NCBI GenBank assembly: GCA_963829725.1
Contig: CAWHJW010000005.1
Span: 62,001 to 126,000, forward strand
Source of the DNA: RYN-230 sp963829725
Lineage (GTDB): Bacteria; Actinomycetota; Actinomycetes; Streptosporangiales; Streptosporangiaceae
Direction of reading: 5' to 3'
Length of the DNA: 64,000 bases
Shown: positions 17,584-26,990 of the stretch, in pieces
Position numbering within the stretch: position 1 is the first letter of the stretch
How the letters are laid out: each line of letters starts with the position of its first letter
The notes under the pieces: model-generated
Told to the model about the DNA's origin: nothing
The model's input: the letters and a program-made list of their open reading frames with translations, nothing else
Database searches by the model: none
Made by a program: the position numbers and the translations under genes

Positions 17584-18253
17584 CCCGGGCCAGCGAGAGG
17601 ACCGCGTGCCGGATGAAGTCGTCCGGGGCGGGCCACGGGAAGCCGGGCAGCGCGGTGCGCAGCGTCACCATCCCGTGCATGGCCACCCAGACGGCGGTCG
17701 CGTCGGCGACCGGGTCGGTGCTGGCCGACACCCCGGCCCGGACGCAGTCCTGGATGGCCTGCACCAGCAGGGCGAAGGACTCGGCGCCCCACTCCAGCAC
17801 CGGGCGGCCGTCCGGGCCGAGCTGGACTGGCTCGCAGTAGCCCTCCGGCGAGTGCTGCCCGGCGAACAGCACGCCGTACCGGGCCGGGTGTCCCAGGCCG
17901 TAGGCCACGTACGCGGCGCAGCCCGCGGTGAGCCGGTCGGCCGGCGCCGGCCCGGCCGCCTCAGTCGCGTGCTGGATAGCCTCGGTGAGCTCGTCGAAGA
18001 TGCGCAGCACGACGGCGAGCAGGATGGCGTCGCGGTCGGGGAAGTGCGGGTAGATCGACGGGGCGGCGATCCCGACCTCGCGGGCCACCGCCCGGAGCGT
18101 CACCGCCTCGGCTGACCCTTCGCGCTCGATCAGCGCCACCGCCGCGTCCACGATGTCCTCGCTGAGCCGGGCACCCTCGCCCCGGGCGTTGCGCCGCCGC
18201 CGGGCCGGGCCGGGGCCGGCCTGCTGCCGGGTGACTTCCGCCGCTTGTTTCAT
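17570..18253 (-). CDS. TetR-family regulator of the adjacent efflux pump
   Basis: 227 residues. The N-terminal helix-turn-helix (VTLRAVAREVGIAAPSIYPHFP) begins after ~50 residues and is followed by a TetR C-terminal ligand domain. Divergent from the MFS pump gene at 18341 with 87 bp between them containing inverted repeats, the usual layout of a repressor controlling itself and a drug pump. Confidence 0.9.
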   Translation of the reverse strand: MKQAAEVTRQQAGPGPARRRRNARGEGARLSEDIVDAAVALIEREGSAEAVTLRAVAREVGIAAPSIYPHFPDRDAILLAVVLRIFDELTEAIQHATEAAGPAPADRLTAGCAAYVAYGLGHPARYGVLFAGQHSPEGYCEPVQLGPDGRPVLEWGAESFALLVQAIQDCVRAGVSASTDPVADATAVWVAMHGMVTLRTALPGFPWPAPDDFIRHAVLSLARVTAP

Positions 18254-18262
18254 GTCTTCACT

Positions 18263-18330
18263 TTACAACTGTTAGCTCATCTGTCTATGCTTACGAGTGT
18301 AAGTGAACAGGCGTAAGTAATCAGTTGTAA
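18263..18330. promoter_or_regulatory. TetR operator region between repressor and pump
   Basis: Two nested inverted repeats: CTTAC-GAGT-GTAAG (18290-18303, perfect) and TTACAACTG (18263-18271) facing CAGTTGTAA (18322-18330). This A/T-rich island is unlike its surroundings and overlaps both likely promoters. Confidence 0.6.
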
Positions 18331-18340
18331 GGAGAGCGCG

Positions 18341-19963
18341 ATGCCGAACTCCCGCTGGCCCCTGGGCCATCCGCGCCGCCGCCAGATCCTGCTGGTGCTC
18401 TGCCTCAGCCTGCTGGTCGTGGTGGTCGACAACACCATCCTCAACACCGCGCTGCCCACGCTGGCCCGGGTGCTGCACGCGGGCACCAGCTCGCTGCAGT
18501 GGATCGCGGACGCCTACACGCTGTGCTTCGCGGCGCTGCTCATCCCGGCCGGCGCGCTCGGTGACCGGTACGGCCGCAAGCTGTCCCTGCTCGGCGGGCT
18601 GGTCGTGTTCGGGCTGGGCAGCGCGGCGGCCGCGTTCTCGTCCGGGACCGGGACGCTGATCGGGGCACGGGTGGTGATGGGCCTGGGCGCCGCGTTCGTC
18701 ATGCCGGCCACCCTGTCGATCCTCAACGCGGTGTTCCCGCCGAAGGAGCGGCCCCAGGCCATCGCGGCCTGGTCGGCGGTGGCCGGGGTGGGCATCGTCA
18801 TCGGCCCGACCCTGGGCGGGCTGCTGCTGTCGCACTTCTGGTGGGGCAGCGTCTTCCTGATCAACATCCCGCTGGTGGCAGTGGCGCTGGCCGGGGTGAT
18901 GCTGACCGTGCCGGAGACCGCCGAGCCCGGCGGGCACCGGCTGGACATCCCGGGCACCGCGGCGGTGGCGGGCGCACTGTTCCTGCTGGTGGACGCCATC
19001 ATCGAGGCACCCAGCCGGGGCTGGACCGGGCCGGTGACACTGGCCGAGGCGGCGGCCGGGCTGGCCCTGCTCGGCGGGTTCGCCTGGTGGGAACTGCGCA
19101 TCCCGGATCCCCTCATCGACCTGCGGGTGTTCGCCGTCCGGGCGTTCTCAGCCGCCGCCGCGTCGGTGACCGTCATCTTCTTCGCCCTGTTCGGCAGCCT
19201 GTTCGTGCTCACCCAGTACCTGCAGTTGGTGCACGGCTACAGCCCGCTGTCCGCCGGGGTGCGCGCGCTGCCGTTCGCGCTGGCCATGGCGGCCGTCTCG
19301 CCGCTCTCCCCGGTGCTCGCCGCCCGCCTGGGCGTCCGGGTGGTCATCCCGGCCGGCATCGCGCTGATGGGCGCGGGCCTGCTCGACCTGTCCACGGCGG
19401 GCGTGCACACCAGTTACCCGCCGCTGGCCGTGGCCGTGGCCATCATGGGCGCGGGCATGGGGCTGGTCATGGCCCCCGCCAGCCAGGTCATCATGACCAC
19501 CGTGCCCGCACATCAGGCCGGGGCGGGCAGCGCCGTCAACGACACCATCCGCGAGGTCGGCGGGGCTCTGGGCATCGCCATCGTGGGCAGCCTGTCCGCC
19601 GGCCTGTTCCGGTCCCGGCTGGGCAGCACGCTCAGCGCGGCGCACGTGCCACACCAGGTCACCGACCTGGCCAGCGGCTCCATCGCGGCGGCCGACGCGG
19701 TCGGGCGGCAGGTGGGCGGCGTGCGCGGCGCCGAACTGGTGAGCGCCGCGCACAGCGCGTTCGTCACCGCGATGGCAGACGGCATGCGGGTCGCCGCCGT
19801 GGTGGCCCTGGCCGCCGCGATCGGCGCGGTCTTCGCGCTGCCGCGGCGCCGCGCGGGGGCGCCTGCGGCAGCCGCAGCCGCCAGCGCGCCGAGCGCCGCG
19901 GCCGCCGCGGCCGGTGAGGCAGCGCTGGCGGCCACGGCGCCCGCCAGGGAGCACGCGGCCTGA
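18341..19963 (+). CDS. MFS transporter, DHA2 (EmrB/QacA) family drug exporter
   Basis: 540 residues, about 14 membrane segments. The motif-A region LGDRYGRKLSLLGGLVVFG and the motif-C-like GVGIVIGPTLGGLL mark a proton-driven antiporter of the DHA2 group. ATG with AAGGAGAG upstream. The cytoplasmic tail is an Ala-rich low-complexity stretch. Divergent TetR gene and operator suggest induction by its substrate, probably a toxic organic compound. Confidence 0.92.
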   Translation: MPNSRWPLGHPRRRQILLVLCLSLLVVVVDNTILNTALPTLARVLHAGTSSLQWIADAYTLCFAALLIPAGALGDRYGRKLSLLGGLVVFGLGSAAAAFSSGTGTLIGARVVMGLGAAFVMPATLSILNAVFPPKERPQAIAAWSAVAGVGIVIGPTLGGLLLSHFWWGSVFLINIPLVAVALAGVMLTVPETAEPGGHRLDIPGTAAVAGALFLLVDAIIEAPSRGWTGPVTLAEAAAGLALLGGFAWWELRIPDPLIDLRVFAVRAFSAAAASVTVIFFALFGSLFVLTQYLQLVHGYSPLSAGVRALPFALAMAAVSPLSPVLAARLGVRVVIPAGIALMGAGLLDLSTAGVHTSYPPLAVAVAIMGAGMGLVMAPASQVIMTTVPAHQAGAGSAVNDTIREVGGALGIAIVGSLSAGLFRSRLGSTLSAAHVPHQVTDLASGSIAAADAVGRQVGGVRGAELVSAAHSAFVTAMADGMRVAAVVALAAAIGAVFALPRRRAGAPAAAAAASAPSAAAAAAGEAALAATAPAREHAA

Positions 19964-19975
19964 GCGGCCAACTGG

Positions 19976-20023
19976 CCAGCATGACTGGCCCCGGCACCCC
20001 CATGCCGGGGCCAGTCATGCTGG
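19976..20023. terminator. 21-bp perfect hairpin after the MFS gene
   Basis: Arms 19976-19996 and 20003-20023 pair exactly around a six-base loop; pairing can extend outward with a bulge. Starts 13 bp after the MFS stop. Confidence 0.75.
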
Positions 20024-20119
20024 TGGCCGTTACAGGTCAGTACAAATGGGGTACGCCTGGCCCTGTTGCGGCGGCCGGCCCGGGCACCGGCGCCGGCCCT
20101 GCCGAGGAGAGGACCGGAC

Positions 20120-20920
20120 ATGGAGCCAGCTAGCCCTCCCGTTGTCTTCGTTCATGGCCTGTGGCTGCACGCGTCCTCGTGGGACCCGTGGGTGGAGTTC
20201 TTCAAGGAGGCCGGTTACGCGCCGGTGGCGCCGGGCTGGCCGGGCGACGGGGACACGGTCGAGGACACCCGGCGCCACCCCGAGCAGGTGGCGGGCAAGG
20301 GTATCGACGATGTCGTCCAGCACTATGCGGCGATCATTGGACGGCTGCCGGCCAAGCCGGTCGTCATCGGCCATTCCTTCGGCGGCCTCATCGCCCAGCG
20401 GCTGCTGGGGCAGGATCTCGCCGCCGCGGCCGTGGCCATCGACCCGGCGCCCATCAAGGGCGTGATCTACCTGCCGCCGTCCGCGCTGCGGGTAGCCTCG
20501 ATCGCGCTGCGCAGGCCCGCCAACCGGAACGAGGCGGTATCGCTCACCGCCGAGCAGTTCCGCTACGGCTTCGGCAACGTACTGCCCGCCGGGGAGTCGG
20601 CTGAGCTGTATGACCGCTGGACCATCCCTTCCCCGGGCAAGCCCCTATTCGAGGCCGCGCTGGCGAACTTCACCCCGGGGTCCCCGGCCAAGGTGGACAC
20701 GCGCAACAAGAGCCGGGGCCCGCTGCTGCTCACCGCCGGGGGCGCCGACCACACGGTACCGCCGGCCATCGTGATGGCGACCCGGCGGCTGTACCACCGG
20801 TCACCCGCCATCACTGACCTGCGGGAATTCCCTGACCGGGGACACTCCCTCACCATCGACCACGGCTGGCGTGAGGTCGCGCAGGCGGCACTGGACTGGC
20901 TCAGGCAGCGTCACCTGTAG
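20120..20920 (+). CDS. Alpha/beta hydrolase
   Basis: 266 residues from ATG at 20120 (GAGGAGAGGA upstream). Oxyanion segment VVFVHGLWLHASSWDP, nucleophile elbow GHSFGG, acid region LLTAGGADHTVPP, catalytic His in FPDRGHSLTIDHGW. Resembles short esterase/lipase-like proteins of actinomycetes; substrate unknown. It stands alone between a terminator and a GntR gene. Confidence 0.88.
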   Translation: MEPASPPVVFVHGLWLHASSWDPWVEFFKEAGYAPVAPGWPGDGDTVEDTRRHPEQVAGKGIDDVVQHYAAIIGRLPAKPVVIGHSFGGLIAQRLLGQDLAAAAVAIDPAPIKGVIYLPPSALRVASIALRRPANRNEAVSLTAEQFRYGFGNVLPAGESAELYDRWTIPSPGKPLFEAALANFTPGSPAKVDTRNKSRGPLLLTAGGADHTVPPAIVMATRRLYHRSPAITDLREFPDRGHSLTIDHGWREVAQAALDWLRQRHL

Positions 20921-20982
20921 CCGCGACGCCGTCCGCGGCCCCCGGCCAGCCGGGCTGCGCTTCCGGCTAGCATAGATACATC

Positions 20983-21699
20983 ATGGATACGCGTGGGAGC
21001 TCACCGGCCGTCGCCGGGACGCGCGCGGCCGGGACGAGCGCGGCCGGGACGAGCGCGGCCGGGCGCACGTACGCCTACGTCAAGGGCGAGATCCTGGCCC
21101 GCCGGTTCGCCGCCCACGACCTGCTGTCCGAGGGGCAGCTCGCCGAGGCGGCCGGGGTGTCGCGGACCCCGGTGCGCGAAGCGCTGCTCCGGCTGGAGAG
21201 CGAGGGGCTGGTCCGGCTGCTGCCCAAGCGCGGCGCCCTGGTACTGCCGGTCACCGTGGACGAGATGGCCGACGTGATGGAGACCCGCCGGCTGGTCGAG
21301 ATCTTCGCCGTGCGCAAGGTGGCAACCCAGCGGCCGCAGGCGGCCCTGGTGCCGGTCCTCGACGGCCACCTGCACGACATGCGGGCGGCCATGCACGCCG
21401 ACGACGTCGCCGCCTACGTCCCGGCCGACCACGGCTTCCACCTGGCCATCGTGGCCGCGACCGGCAACGAGATCATCACTTCGCTGTATCGCTCGCTGCG
21501 CGAGCGGCAGCTGCGGATGGGCGCGGTCAACCTGCTCGACGACAGCGGCAGCCAGGTCGACCCGGCCCGGATGCGGGCCACCCTGGCCGAGCACGAGCGC
21601 ATCCGGGACGCGCTGCGGGCCGGCAGCGTGCGCGCGGTCACCGAGGCGGTGACCGCCCACCTCGACCATGCGGAGGCCACCCTGGCCCGCCGTCCCTGA
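20983..21699 (+). CDS. GntR-family (FCD) regulator, probably of the L-2-hydroxyglutarate module
   Basis: 238 residues. The N-terminal tail is low complexity, encoded by 15-bp tandem repeats (21023-21066) reading AAGTS. Winged helix: GQLAEAAGVSRTPVREALLR; FCD domain with MADVMETRRLVEIF and DHGFHLAIVAATGNEI. It lies 59 bp upstream of an MFS gene whose end abuts the L-2-hydroxyglutarate oxidase gene, so it probably senses a hydroxy-dicarboxylate; inference from context. Confidence 0.88.
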   Translation: MDTRGSSPAVAGTRAAGTSAAGTSAAGRTYAYVKGEILARRFAAHDLLSEGQLAEAAGVSRTPVREALLRLESEGLVRLLPKRGALVLPVTVDEMADVMETRRLVEIFAVRKVATQRPQAALVPVLDGHLHDMRAAMHADDVAAYVPADHGFHLAIVAATGNEIITSLYRSLRERQLRMGAVNLLDDSGSQVDPARMRATLAEHERIRDALRAGSVRAVTEAVTAHLDHAEATLARRP

Positions 21700-21758
21700 C
21701 CAGGCCTGATCCTCCATTCATCAGCCGCCCGTCCCGCCGCCCCCTGGACAGACCTGCC

Positions 21759-23168
21759 ATGCCGACCCCGGCTCCGTCCCGCCTCAGCCCGCCCGCCAGC
21801 ACTGCCCCAGCCCTGGCGGCCCGGCCGGCTTCCGCCCGCCGCTGGGCCATCGCGGTCACCGTCTATGTCACCGCCGTCTTCAACCGGACCTCGCTCGGCG
21901 TGGCCGGCCTGCGGGCCGCCGCCCGGTTCGGCATCAGCCCAGCGCAGCTCAGCGTGTTCGTCCTGGTCCAGCTGGGTGTCTACGCCGCCATGCAGGTGCC
22001 CACCGGGCTGCTGGTGGACCGGTTCGGGCCGCGGCGGCTGCTGATTACCGCGGCGTGCACCATGGCCGCCGCCCAGCTGGCGTTCGCGCTGATCCAGTCC
22101 TACCCGGCCGCGCTGCTCGCCCGGGCCGCGCTGGGCTGCGGCGATGCACTCACCTTCGTCAGCGTGATCCGGTTCGCCGCGGAGGATTTCGCGCCGCGCC
22201 GCTACCCGGTGGCGGTGTCGGTGACCACGATGCTCGGGATGGCCGGGAACCTGGCCGCCACCGTCCCGCTGACCCTGCTGCTCCGCTCGGCCGGGTGGGC
22301 CCCGTCGTTCGCGGCCACCGGCCTGGTGTCGCTGGCCGCCGGGCTGGCCGTCTGGCTGCTGCTGCCCGCCGCCCCGGCGCGGCGCCGCGGGCGGGCCGCC
22401 ACCCCGGCGCGGCGCCGCGGGCGGGCCGCCGCCCGGCGCCGCGCGGACGCCGGCCTGCCGCCGGGGCCGCTGGGCCCGGCCGTGCGCCGGGCCCGCACGG
22501 CCTGGCAGACGCCGGGCACCCGGCTCGGATTCTGGGTACATTTCTCCTGCATGTCGCTGACCACCATGTTCGGCGTGCTGTGGGGCCTGCCGTACCTGGT
22601 CGCCCAGGGATTCAGCCCGGCCGGGGCGAGCGCCGTGCTGCTGGCCGGCGTGCTGGCCGCCATCGCCGTCAGCCCGGCCGTCGGGCTGGTCTTCGGGCGT
22701 TTCCCGGCCGCCCGGGTGCCGTTCGCGGTCGGTGTCTGCCTGGTGACCGTGGCGGGCTGGGCCGTGCTGCTGGGCTGCTTCGGCGGCCGGCCGCCGCACC
22801 CGCTGATCCTGGTCGTGGCGGCACTCTCGGCGGCCGGCGGCCCGGCCTCCACGATCGGCTTCTCGCTGGCCCGTGACTACAACGCTGCCGAGGTGGTGGG
22901 GACGGCGTCCGGGGTCGTCAACGTGGGCGGGTTCAGCTCGGCCATCCTGGCCTCGCTCCTCGTCGGCGGGGTGCTGGAACTGGCTGGCCACGCCGGCGTG
23001 CCGGCCTACCGGCTGGCCTTCGGCTGCGCGCTCGCCGTGCAAGTGGCGGGGACGGTGACGGCGGCCCGGTGGTGGCTGCGCGTGCGCGGGCACCTGCTGC
23101 ACGCCCAGGCGCGGGGCGAGCCGGTCCCGGTGCGGGTGGTCCGGCGGCAGTTCGACCGGGCCGGCTGA
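21759..23168 (+). CDS. MFS transporter
   Basis: 469 residues, 12 predicted membrane segments. LLVDRFGPRRLLI is the loop-2 motif of MFS proteins. The central cytoplasmic loop holds a 30-bp duplication (22372-22431) giving PARRRGRAA twice. Best guess is uptake of an organic acid, because GntR is upstream and LhgO follows convergently 9 bp away. Overall look resembles nitrate/sugar-acid type MFS of actinomycetes, but specificity cannot be read. Confidence 0.85.
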   Translation: MPTPAPSRLSPPASTAPALAARPASARRWAIAVTVYVTAVFNRTSLGVAGLRAAARFGISPAQLSVFVLVQLGVYAAMQVPTGLLVDRFGPRRLLITAACTMAAAQLAFALIQSYPAALLARAALGCGDALTFVSVIRFAAEDFAPRRYPVAVSVTTMLGMAGNLAATVPLTLLLRSAGWAPSFAATGLVSLAAGLAVWLLLPAAPARRRGRAATPARRRGRAAARRRADAGLPPGPLGPAVRRARTAWQTPGTRLGFWVHFSCMSLTTMFGVLWGLPYLVAQGFSPAGASAVLLAGVLAAIAVSPAVGLVFGRFPAARVPFAVGVCLVTVAGWAVLLGCFGGRPPHPLILVVAALSAAGGPASTIGFSLARDYNAAEVVGTASGVVNVGGFSSAILASLLVGGVLELAGHAGVPAYRLAFGCALAVQVAGTVTAARWWLRVRGHLLHAQARGEPVPVRVVRRQFDRAG

Positions 23169-23177
23169 GCCCAGGCG

Positions 23178-24395
23178 TCAGAGCCCGAAGGATGCGGCCG
23201 CCCGCGACGCGATATGACGGCCGATCACGATCGACGCGGTGGCGGCCGGGGACGGCGCGTTCAGCACATGGATGACGCCGGCCGCCTCCTCGATCAGGAA
23301 GTCGTCCACCAGCGCCCCGGAACGGCTCAGGCACTGGGCCCGGATGCCGGACGGCCCGAACGTGATGTCCCGCGCGGTGACCGCCGGGAGGTACCGGCGC
23401 ATCTCGGCCAGGTAGGCGGGCTTGACCAGGTCCCGGTAGATCTCCAGGGCACCGGTGCGCGCGTAGGAGCGGGCCAGCCGGCGCAGCCCCGGGAAGCGCA
23501 GGGCGTCCAGCAGGTCCCGGCCGTTCACCGACAGCCGCCCGTAGCCCTCCCGGGCCAGCGAGGGCACCGCGTTCGGGCCGGCGTGCAGCGTCCCGTCCAC
23601 GCCCCGGGTGAAGTGCACGCCGAGGAAGGGGAACGCCGGGTCAGGAACCGGGTAGACCAGCCCGCGGACCAGGCCGGCCGCGTCCGGCCGGAACGTGTAG
23701 TAGTCGCCACGGAACGGGACGATCCGGTACTCGCTGCCGCCCTGGCCGGTCATCGCGGCGATCCGGTCGGCCTGCAGCCCGGCGCAGGCGACCACCGCCC
23801 GGGCCTGGACCGGGCCGCCCGCCGTCTCTGCCACCCAGCCGTCCGCGGTCCGGGTCAGTGACAGCAGCCCGTGCCCGCACAGCACCTGGCCGCCGGCCTT
23901 GCTGACCGCCTCGGCGTAGGCGGCCGCGACCTGCCGGTAGTCGATGACCCCGCTTTCCGGGATGTGCAGGGCCCGGATGCCGCGCACGGACGGCTCGATG
24001 TCCGCGATCTCGTCCGGCCCGATCTCCCGGACGGCCAGCCCGTTGGCCCGGCCGCGTCCGGCCAGGTCGGCCAGCCGGGTCAGCTCGCTGTCCCGGGTGG
24101 CGACGACCAGCTTGCCGGTCCGCCGGTACGGGATCTGGTGCTCGTCGGCGAATTCCATCATGACCAGCCGCCCGGCGGTGCAGAACCGCGCCTTGAGGCT
24201 GCCCGGCTTGTAGTACAGGCCGGCGTGGATGACGCCGGAGTTGTGGCCGCTCTGGTGGGTGCCGACGGCCTGCTCCTTCTCCAGCACGGCGACCCGCAGC
24301 CCCGGCCGGGACTCCAGCAGGGCCATCGAGGTGGCCAGCCCGACCAGCCCGGCCCCGATGACAACGACGTCGAGCGTGCTGGGCGTCTCCTGCAC
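23178..24395 (-). CDS. lhgO: L-2-hydroxyglutarate oxidase, LhgO-like
   Basis: 405 residues. FAD-binding DVVVIGAGLVGLATSMALLE, then the LhgO block HQSGHNSGVIHAGLYYKPG containing the His linked with FAD in this DAO-like family, RTGKLVVATRDSELTRLADL, and the C-terminal FGPSGIRAQCLSRSGALVDDF. It oxidises L-2-hydroxyglutarate to 2-oxoglutarate, passing electrons to quinone or O2. Start is GTG with AAGGAAGCAGG upstream. Convergent with the MFS gene. Confidence 0.9.
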   Translation of the reverse strand: MQETPSTLDVVVIGAGLVGLATSMALLESRPGLRVAVLEKEQAVGTHQSGHNSGVIHAGLYYKPGSLKARFCTAGRLVMMEFADEHQIPYRRTGKLVVATRDSELTRLADLAGRGRANGLAVREIGPDEIADIEPSVRGIRALHIPESGVIDYRQVAAAYAEAVSKAGGQVLCGHGLLSLTRTADGWVAETAGGPVQARAVVACAGLQADRIAAMTGQGGSEYRIVPFRGDYYTFRPDAAGLVRGLVYPVPDPAFPFLGVHFTRGVDGTLHAGPNAVPSLAREGYGRLSVNGRDLLDALRFPGLRRLARSYARTGALEIYRDLVKPAYLAEMRRYLPAVTARDITFGPSGIRAQCLSRSGALVDDFLIEEAAGVIHVLNAPSPAATASIVIGRHIASRAAASFGL

Positions 24396-24742
24396 GAGGC
24401 ACCTGCTTCCTTGCGCCAGCCCGGGCTAGCACGCCACGGGCTACCTCACGATACGGAGTCTTTCTCCTGGTTAACGCAATCTTGACCTACTCCGGCCGCC
24501 GGGTCACGGCGGTGTGAGGTTGTTCACGCCCGGTTTGGCACGCCCTTAACGAAGTCTTCATGATTCCCGAGTACACCTGTCGTTTGGGTATTTCCCCCCC
24601 GGGAACGCTGACCGGACAGGGTACGGTAAAAATGGCTCTTGGCGCGGACCTGGCATGGGGCCCTGCCGTCGCACCGGGAGCGGGCGTTCCTGCGCGCGGG
24701 GGAATCTCTCTTGCTTAACGAAATCCCGGAGGGAGAACTTGG
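24396..24742. other. Intergenic region upstream of the phosphodiester glycosidase gene
   Basis: 347 bp without a gene. It must hold two divergent promoters (LhgO and glycosidase) and is less GC-rich than the surroundings, with a C7 run at 24594-24600. I found no riboswitch consensus or strong hairpin that I could name. The ribosome site GGAGGGAG before the GTG at 24743 is clear. Confidence 0.5.
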
Positions 24743-26023
24743 GTGCCTAGCTCGGCGTCATTCCGGCGTGATCCGGAAACCGGCATGCCCGGCAGTGACC
24801 CCGGCTGGGGCGGGTACGACGATCCTGGCGAGCAGGACCGGGAGTGGGACGGCGGCACGCACCGGCGCCGCCGCCGCGGTGGCCGGAACCGCCGCAAGCT
24901 GCGCAGCCGCCGCTGGTTCCAGGTGGTGATGGCCCTGGTCCTGGCGTTCGTGGTGTGGCTCGGCTGGTCGGTCGGGCACGCGCTCACCGTCCCGGGTGGC
25001 GGCACCACCTCGGAACGGCTGGCGGAGTGGGCCCGCGACCACTACCTCGGCCCCCTCGTCACCTTCGGGGAGTGGATCACCTACAAGCCGCCGAAGGTGG
25101 GCGGGAAGCCGTCGTTCGCGCTGACCGGGCCCAGCGCGGGGGCGCTGCAGCCGGGCAGGCACCACAGGCGGCACGCCAAGGCCGTGGTGTCCTACCCGCC
25201 GCCCGCGGCGCTCACCCCGCTGGTGGCCCACCCGCTGGGCGGCGAGGGCCGGTGGCGGGTGCTCGGCACGGACCACGGCCAGCCGGCCATCTTCGGCACC
25301 TACCTGCGGGCCAGCAGCATCTACACGTCCTATGTCGCGGGCATCGTGTCGATGAACCAGAACCTGGTCAGCTTCCATCTGCACCCGGGGGCCGAGGACC
25401 CGGGGCCGGGCCGCTGGGGCGCTGAGCCCTTCATCGTGCCCGGCAAGCGCCTCGGGCTGCTGGCGACCTTCAACGGCGGGTTCAAGATCGCCAGCTCGGG
25501 CGGCGGCTTCTACCTCAACGGGTCCACCAGCGGGACGCTGACCAAGGGCGTAGCCTCGGTGGTGTACTACCGGAACGGGCGCATCGCCATCGGGACATGG
25601 GGCCAGACCGTGCGGATGGCCCCGAACGTGGCGGGCGTGCGGCAGAACTTGCACCCAATTGTGCAGAACGGCCAGATCCCGGCCTCAGTGGACTATAACG
25701 TCGTGGGCAGCTGGGGCGCGACGCTCGGCGGCGGCTACTACGTGTGGCGGTCCGGCATCGGGATCACCAAGGACGGCCGGGTCATCTTCGTTTACGGCCC
25801 GGAACTGAACGTCCGCGAGCTGGCCACGCTGATGCAGCGGGCCGGCGTGGTGACCGGGATGGAGCTGGACATCAACCCGGACTGGATGTCGTTCATGTAC
25901 TACCTGCCGAAGAACAACCCGGCCAGCCCGGTCCCGGTGGACCTGCTGCCCGACCAGCTGCAGCCGCCCACCCGGTACTTCTCCCCGGCCAGCCGCGACT
26001 TCACCGCCGTGTACGCGAGGTGA
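24743..26023 (+). CDS. Membrane-anchored phosphodiester glycosidase (NAGPA domain) protein
   Basis: 426 residues. A ~50-residue basic cytoplasmic head, one membrane helix (VVMALVLAFVVWLGWSVGHA), a Pro-rich spacer, then an extracytoplasmic domain with the NAGPA-type segments LGLLATFNGGFKIASSGGGF, NGRIAIGTWG and a final acidic GMELDINPDWMSF. Family members cleave sugar-1-phosphodiesters. GTG start after GGAGGGAG. Its stop overlaps the start of the UbiA gene (GTGA), which links it to polyprenyl-phosphate-sugar or cell-wall metabolism. Confidence 0.85.
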   Translation: MPSSASFRRDPETGMPGSDPGWGGYDDPGEQDREWDGGTHRRRRRGGRNRRKLRSRRWFQVVMALVLAFVVWLGWSVGHALTVPGGGTTSERLAEWARDHYLGPLVTFGEWITYKPPKVGGKPSFALTGPSAGALQPGRHHRRHAKAVVSYPPPAALTPLVAHPLGGEGRWRVLGTDHGQPAIFGTYLRASSIYTSYVAGIVSMNQNLVSFHLHPGAEDPGPGRWGAEPFIVPGKRLGLLATFNGGFKIASSGGGFYLNGSTSGTLTKGVASVVYYRNGRIAIGTWGQTVRMAPNVAGVRQNLHPIVQNGQIPASVDYNVVGSWGATLGGGYYVWRSGIGITKDGRVIFVYGPELNVRELATLMQRAGVVTGMELDINPDWMSFMYYLPKNNPASPVPVDLLPDQLQPPTRYFSPASRDFTAVYAR

Positions 26024-26958
26024 CCACTCGCACCCGAACGGCAGATGTGCCGCCCGGTCCGGCTGCGCTAGCCCGGGCGGGCGGGCCGCTGGCCTGGCTG
26101 ATCGCGGTCGTGCAGACCGCGCGGCCGCGGCAGTGGCCGAAGAACCTGCTGGTCTTCGCGGCCCCGCTGGCCGGGGCCTCGCTCGGCCGGGATGACGGGC
26201 TGGGGTACGCGCTGCTCGCGGCCGGGGTGTTCACGGCGACCGCGTCCGCTGTGTACTTCGTCAACGACGTCGCCGACGCGGACCGGGACCGCCAGCACCC
26301 GAGCAAGCGGCTGCGCGCGGTGGCGTCTGGCCGGCTCCCGCGGGCCCACGCGATCGTGCTGGCCGTCCTGGCTGTCGCCGCGGCCGAGGCGGCCAGCCTG
26401 TGGTTCGGCGAGCGGACCCTGGCCATGCTGGCTGCCTTCTACCTGGTGCTGTCCATCCTGTACACCCTGGTGCTCAAGCACATCCCGGTGATCGAGCTGG
26501 TCTTCGTGGCCAGCGGGTTCGTGCTCAGGGCGCTCGGCGGGGCCAGCGCCACCCGGGTGCCCCCGTCCGGCTGGTTCCTGGCCGTGTGCAGCCTGGGCGC
26601 GCTGATGGTGGCGATCGCCAAGCGATTCACCGAGATGGAGGTGCTCGGCGCCGACGCGGCGGTGCACCGTCCGGTCACGCGCTGGTACCGGCCGTCCGGG
26701 CTGCGGCTCGCCCAGCGGGCCGCTTCCGTCGTGATGATCACCGCGTACCTGCTCTGGGCGGCCGGGCAGCACGATGCCTGGACCCGCGTGGTCCACCTGG
26801 TCAGCGCGCTGCCGCTGGCACTCGCCCTGATCCGCTTCGACTGGCTGACCGTGCACCGGCCGGCCAAGCCGGTCGAGGACCTGATCGCCCGGGACCGGCT
26901 GATGGTGTGCTGCGAGCTGAGCTGGCTGGTGCTGTTCGTGGTCGGGCTGCTGCGGTGA
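26020..26958 (+). CDS. ubiA: UbiA-type decaprenyl-phosphate phosphoribosyltransferase
   Basis: 312 residues from GTG at 26020, overlapping the preceding stop. Eight to nine membrane helices. RPRQWPKNLLVFAAPLAGA and the first Asp-rich motif NDVADADRDRQHP, then ILYTLVLKHIPVIELVFVA, are characteristic of the Rv3806c branch that moves phosphoribose from PRPP to decaprenyl phosphate, the first committed step to decaprenylphosphoryl-arabinose. A DprE2-like gene follows 198 bp later. A terminator-like hairpin (26991-27021) separates them. Confidence 0.9.
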   Translation: MTTRTRTADVPPGPAALARAGGPLAWLIAVVQTARPRQWPKNLLVFAAPLAGASLGRDDGLGYALLAAGVFTATASAVYFVNDVADADRDRQHPSKRLRAVASGRLPRAHAIVLAVLAVAAAEAASLWFGERTLAMLAAFYLVLSILYTLVLKHIPVIELVFVASGFVLRALGGASATRVPPSGWFLAVCSLGALMVAIAKRFTEMEVLGADAAVHRPVTRWYRPSGLRLAQRAASVVMITAYLLWAAGQHDAWTRVVHLVSALPLALALIRFDWLTVHRPAKPVEDLIARDRLMVCCELSWLVLFVVGLLR

Positions 26959-26990
26959 TCCTGACCCAGGAGCGGCTCGTGGCGCGTGCT

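Noticed and set aside
24396..24742. Possible riboswitch (c-di-AMP or cobalamin type) before the phosphodiester glycosidase gene
   Set aside because: None of the conserved boxes of those riboswitches could be found; a covariance-model search would be needed.
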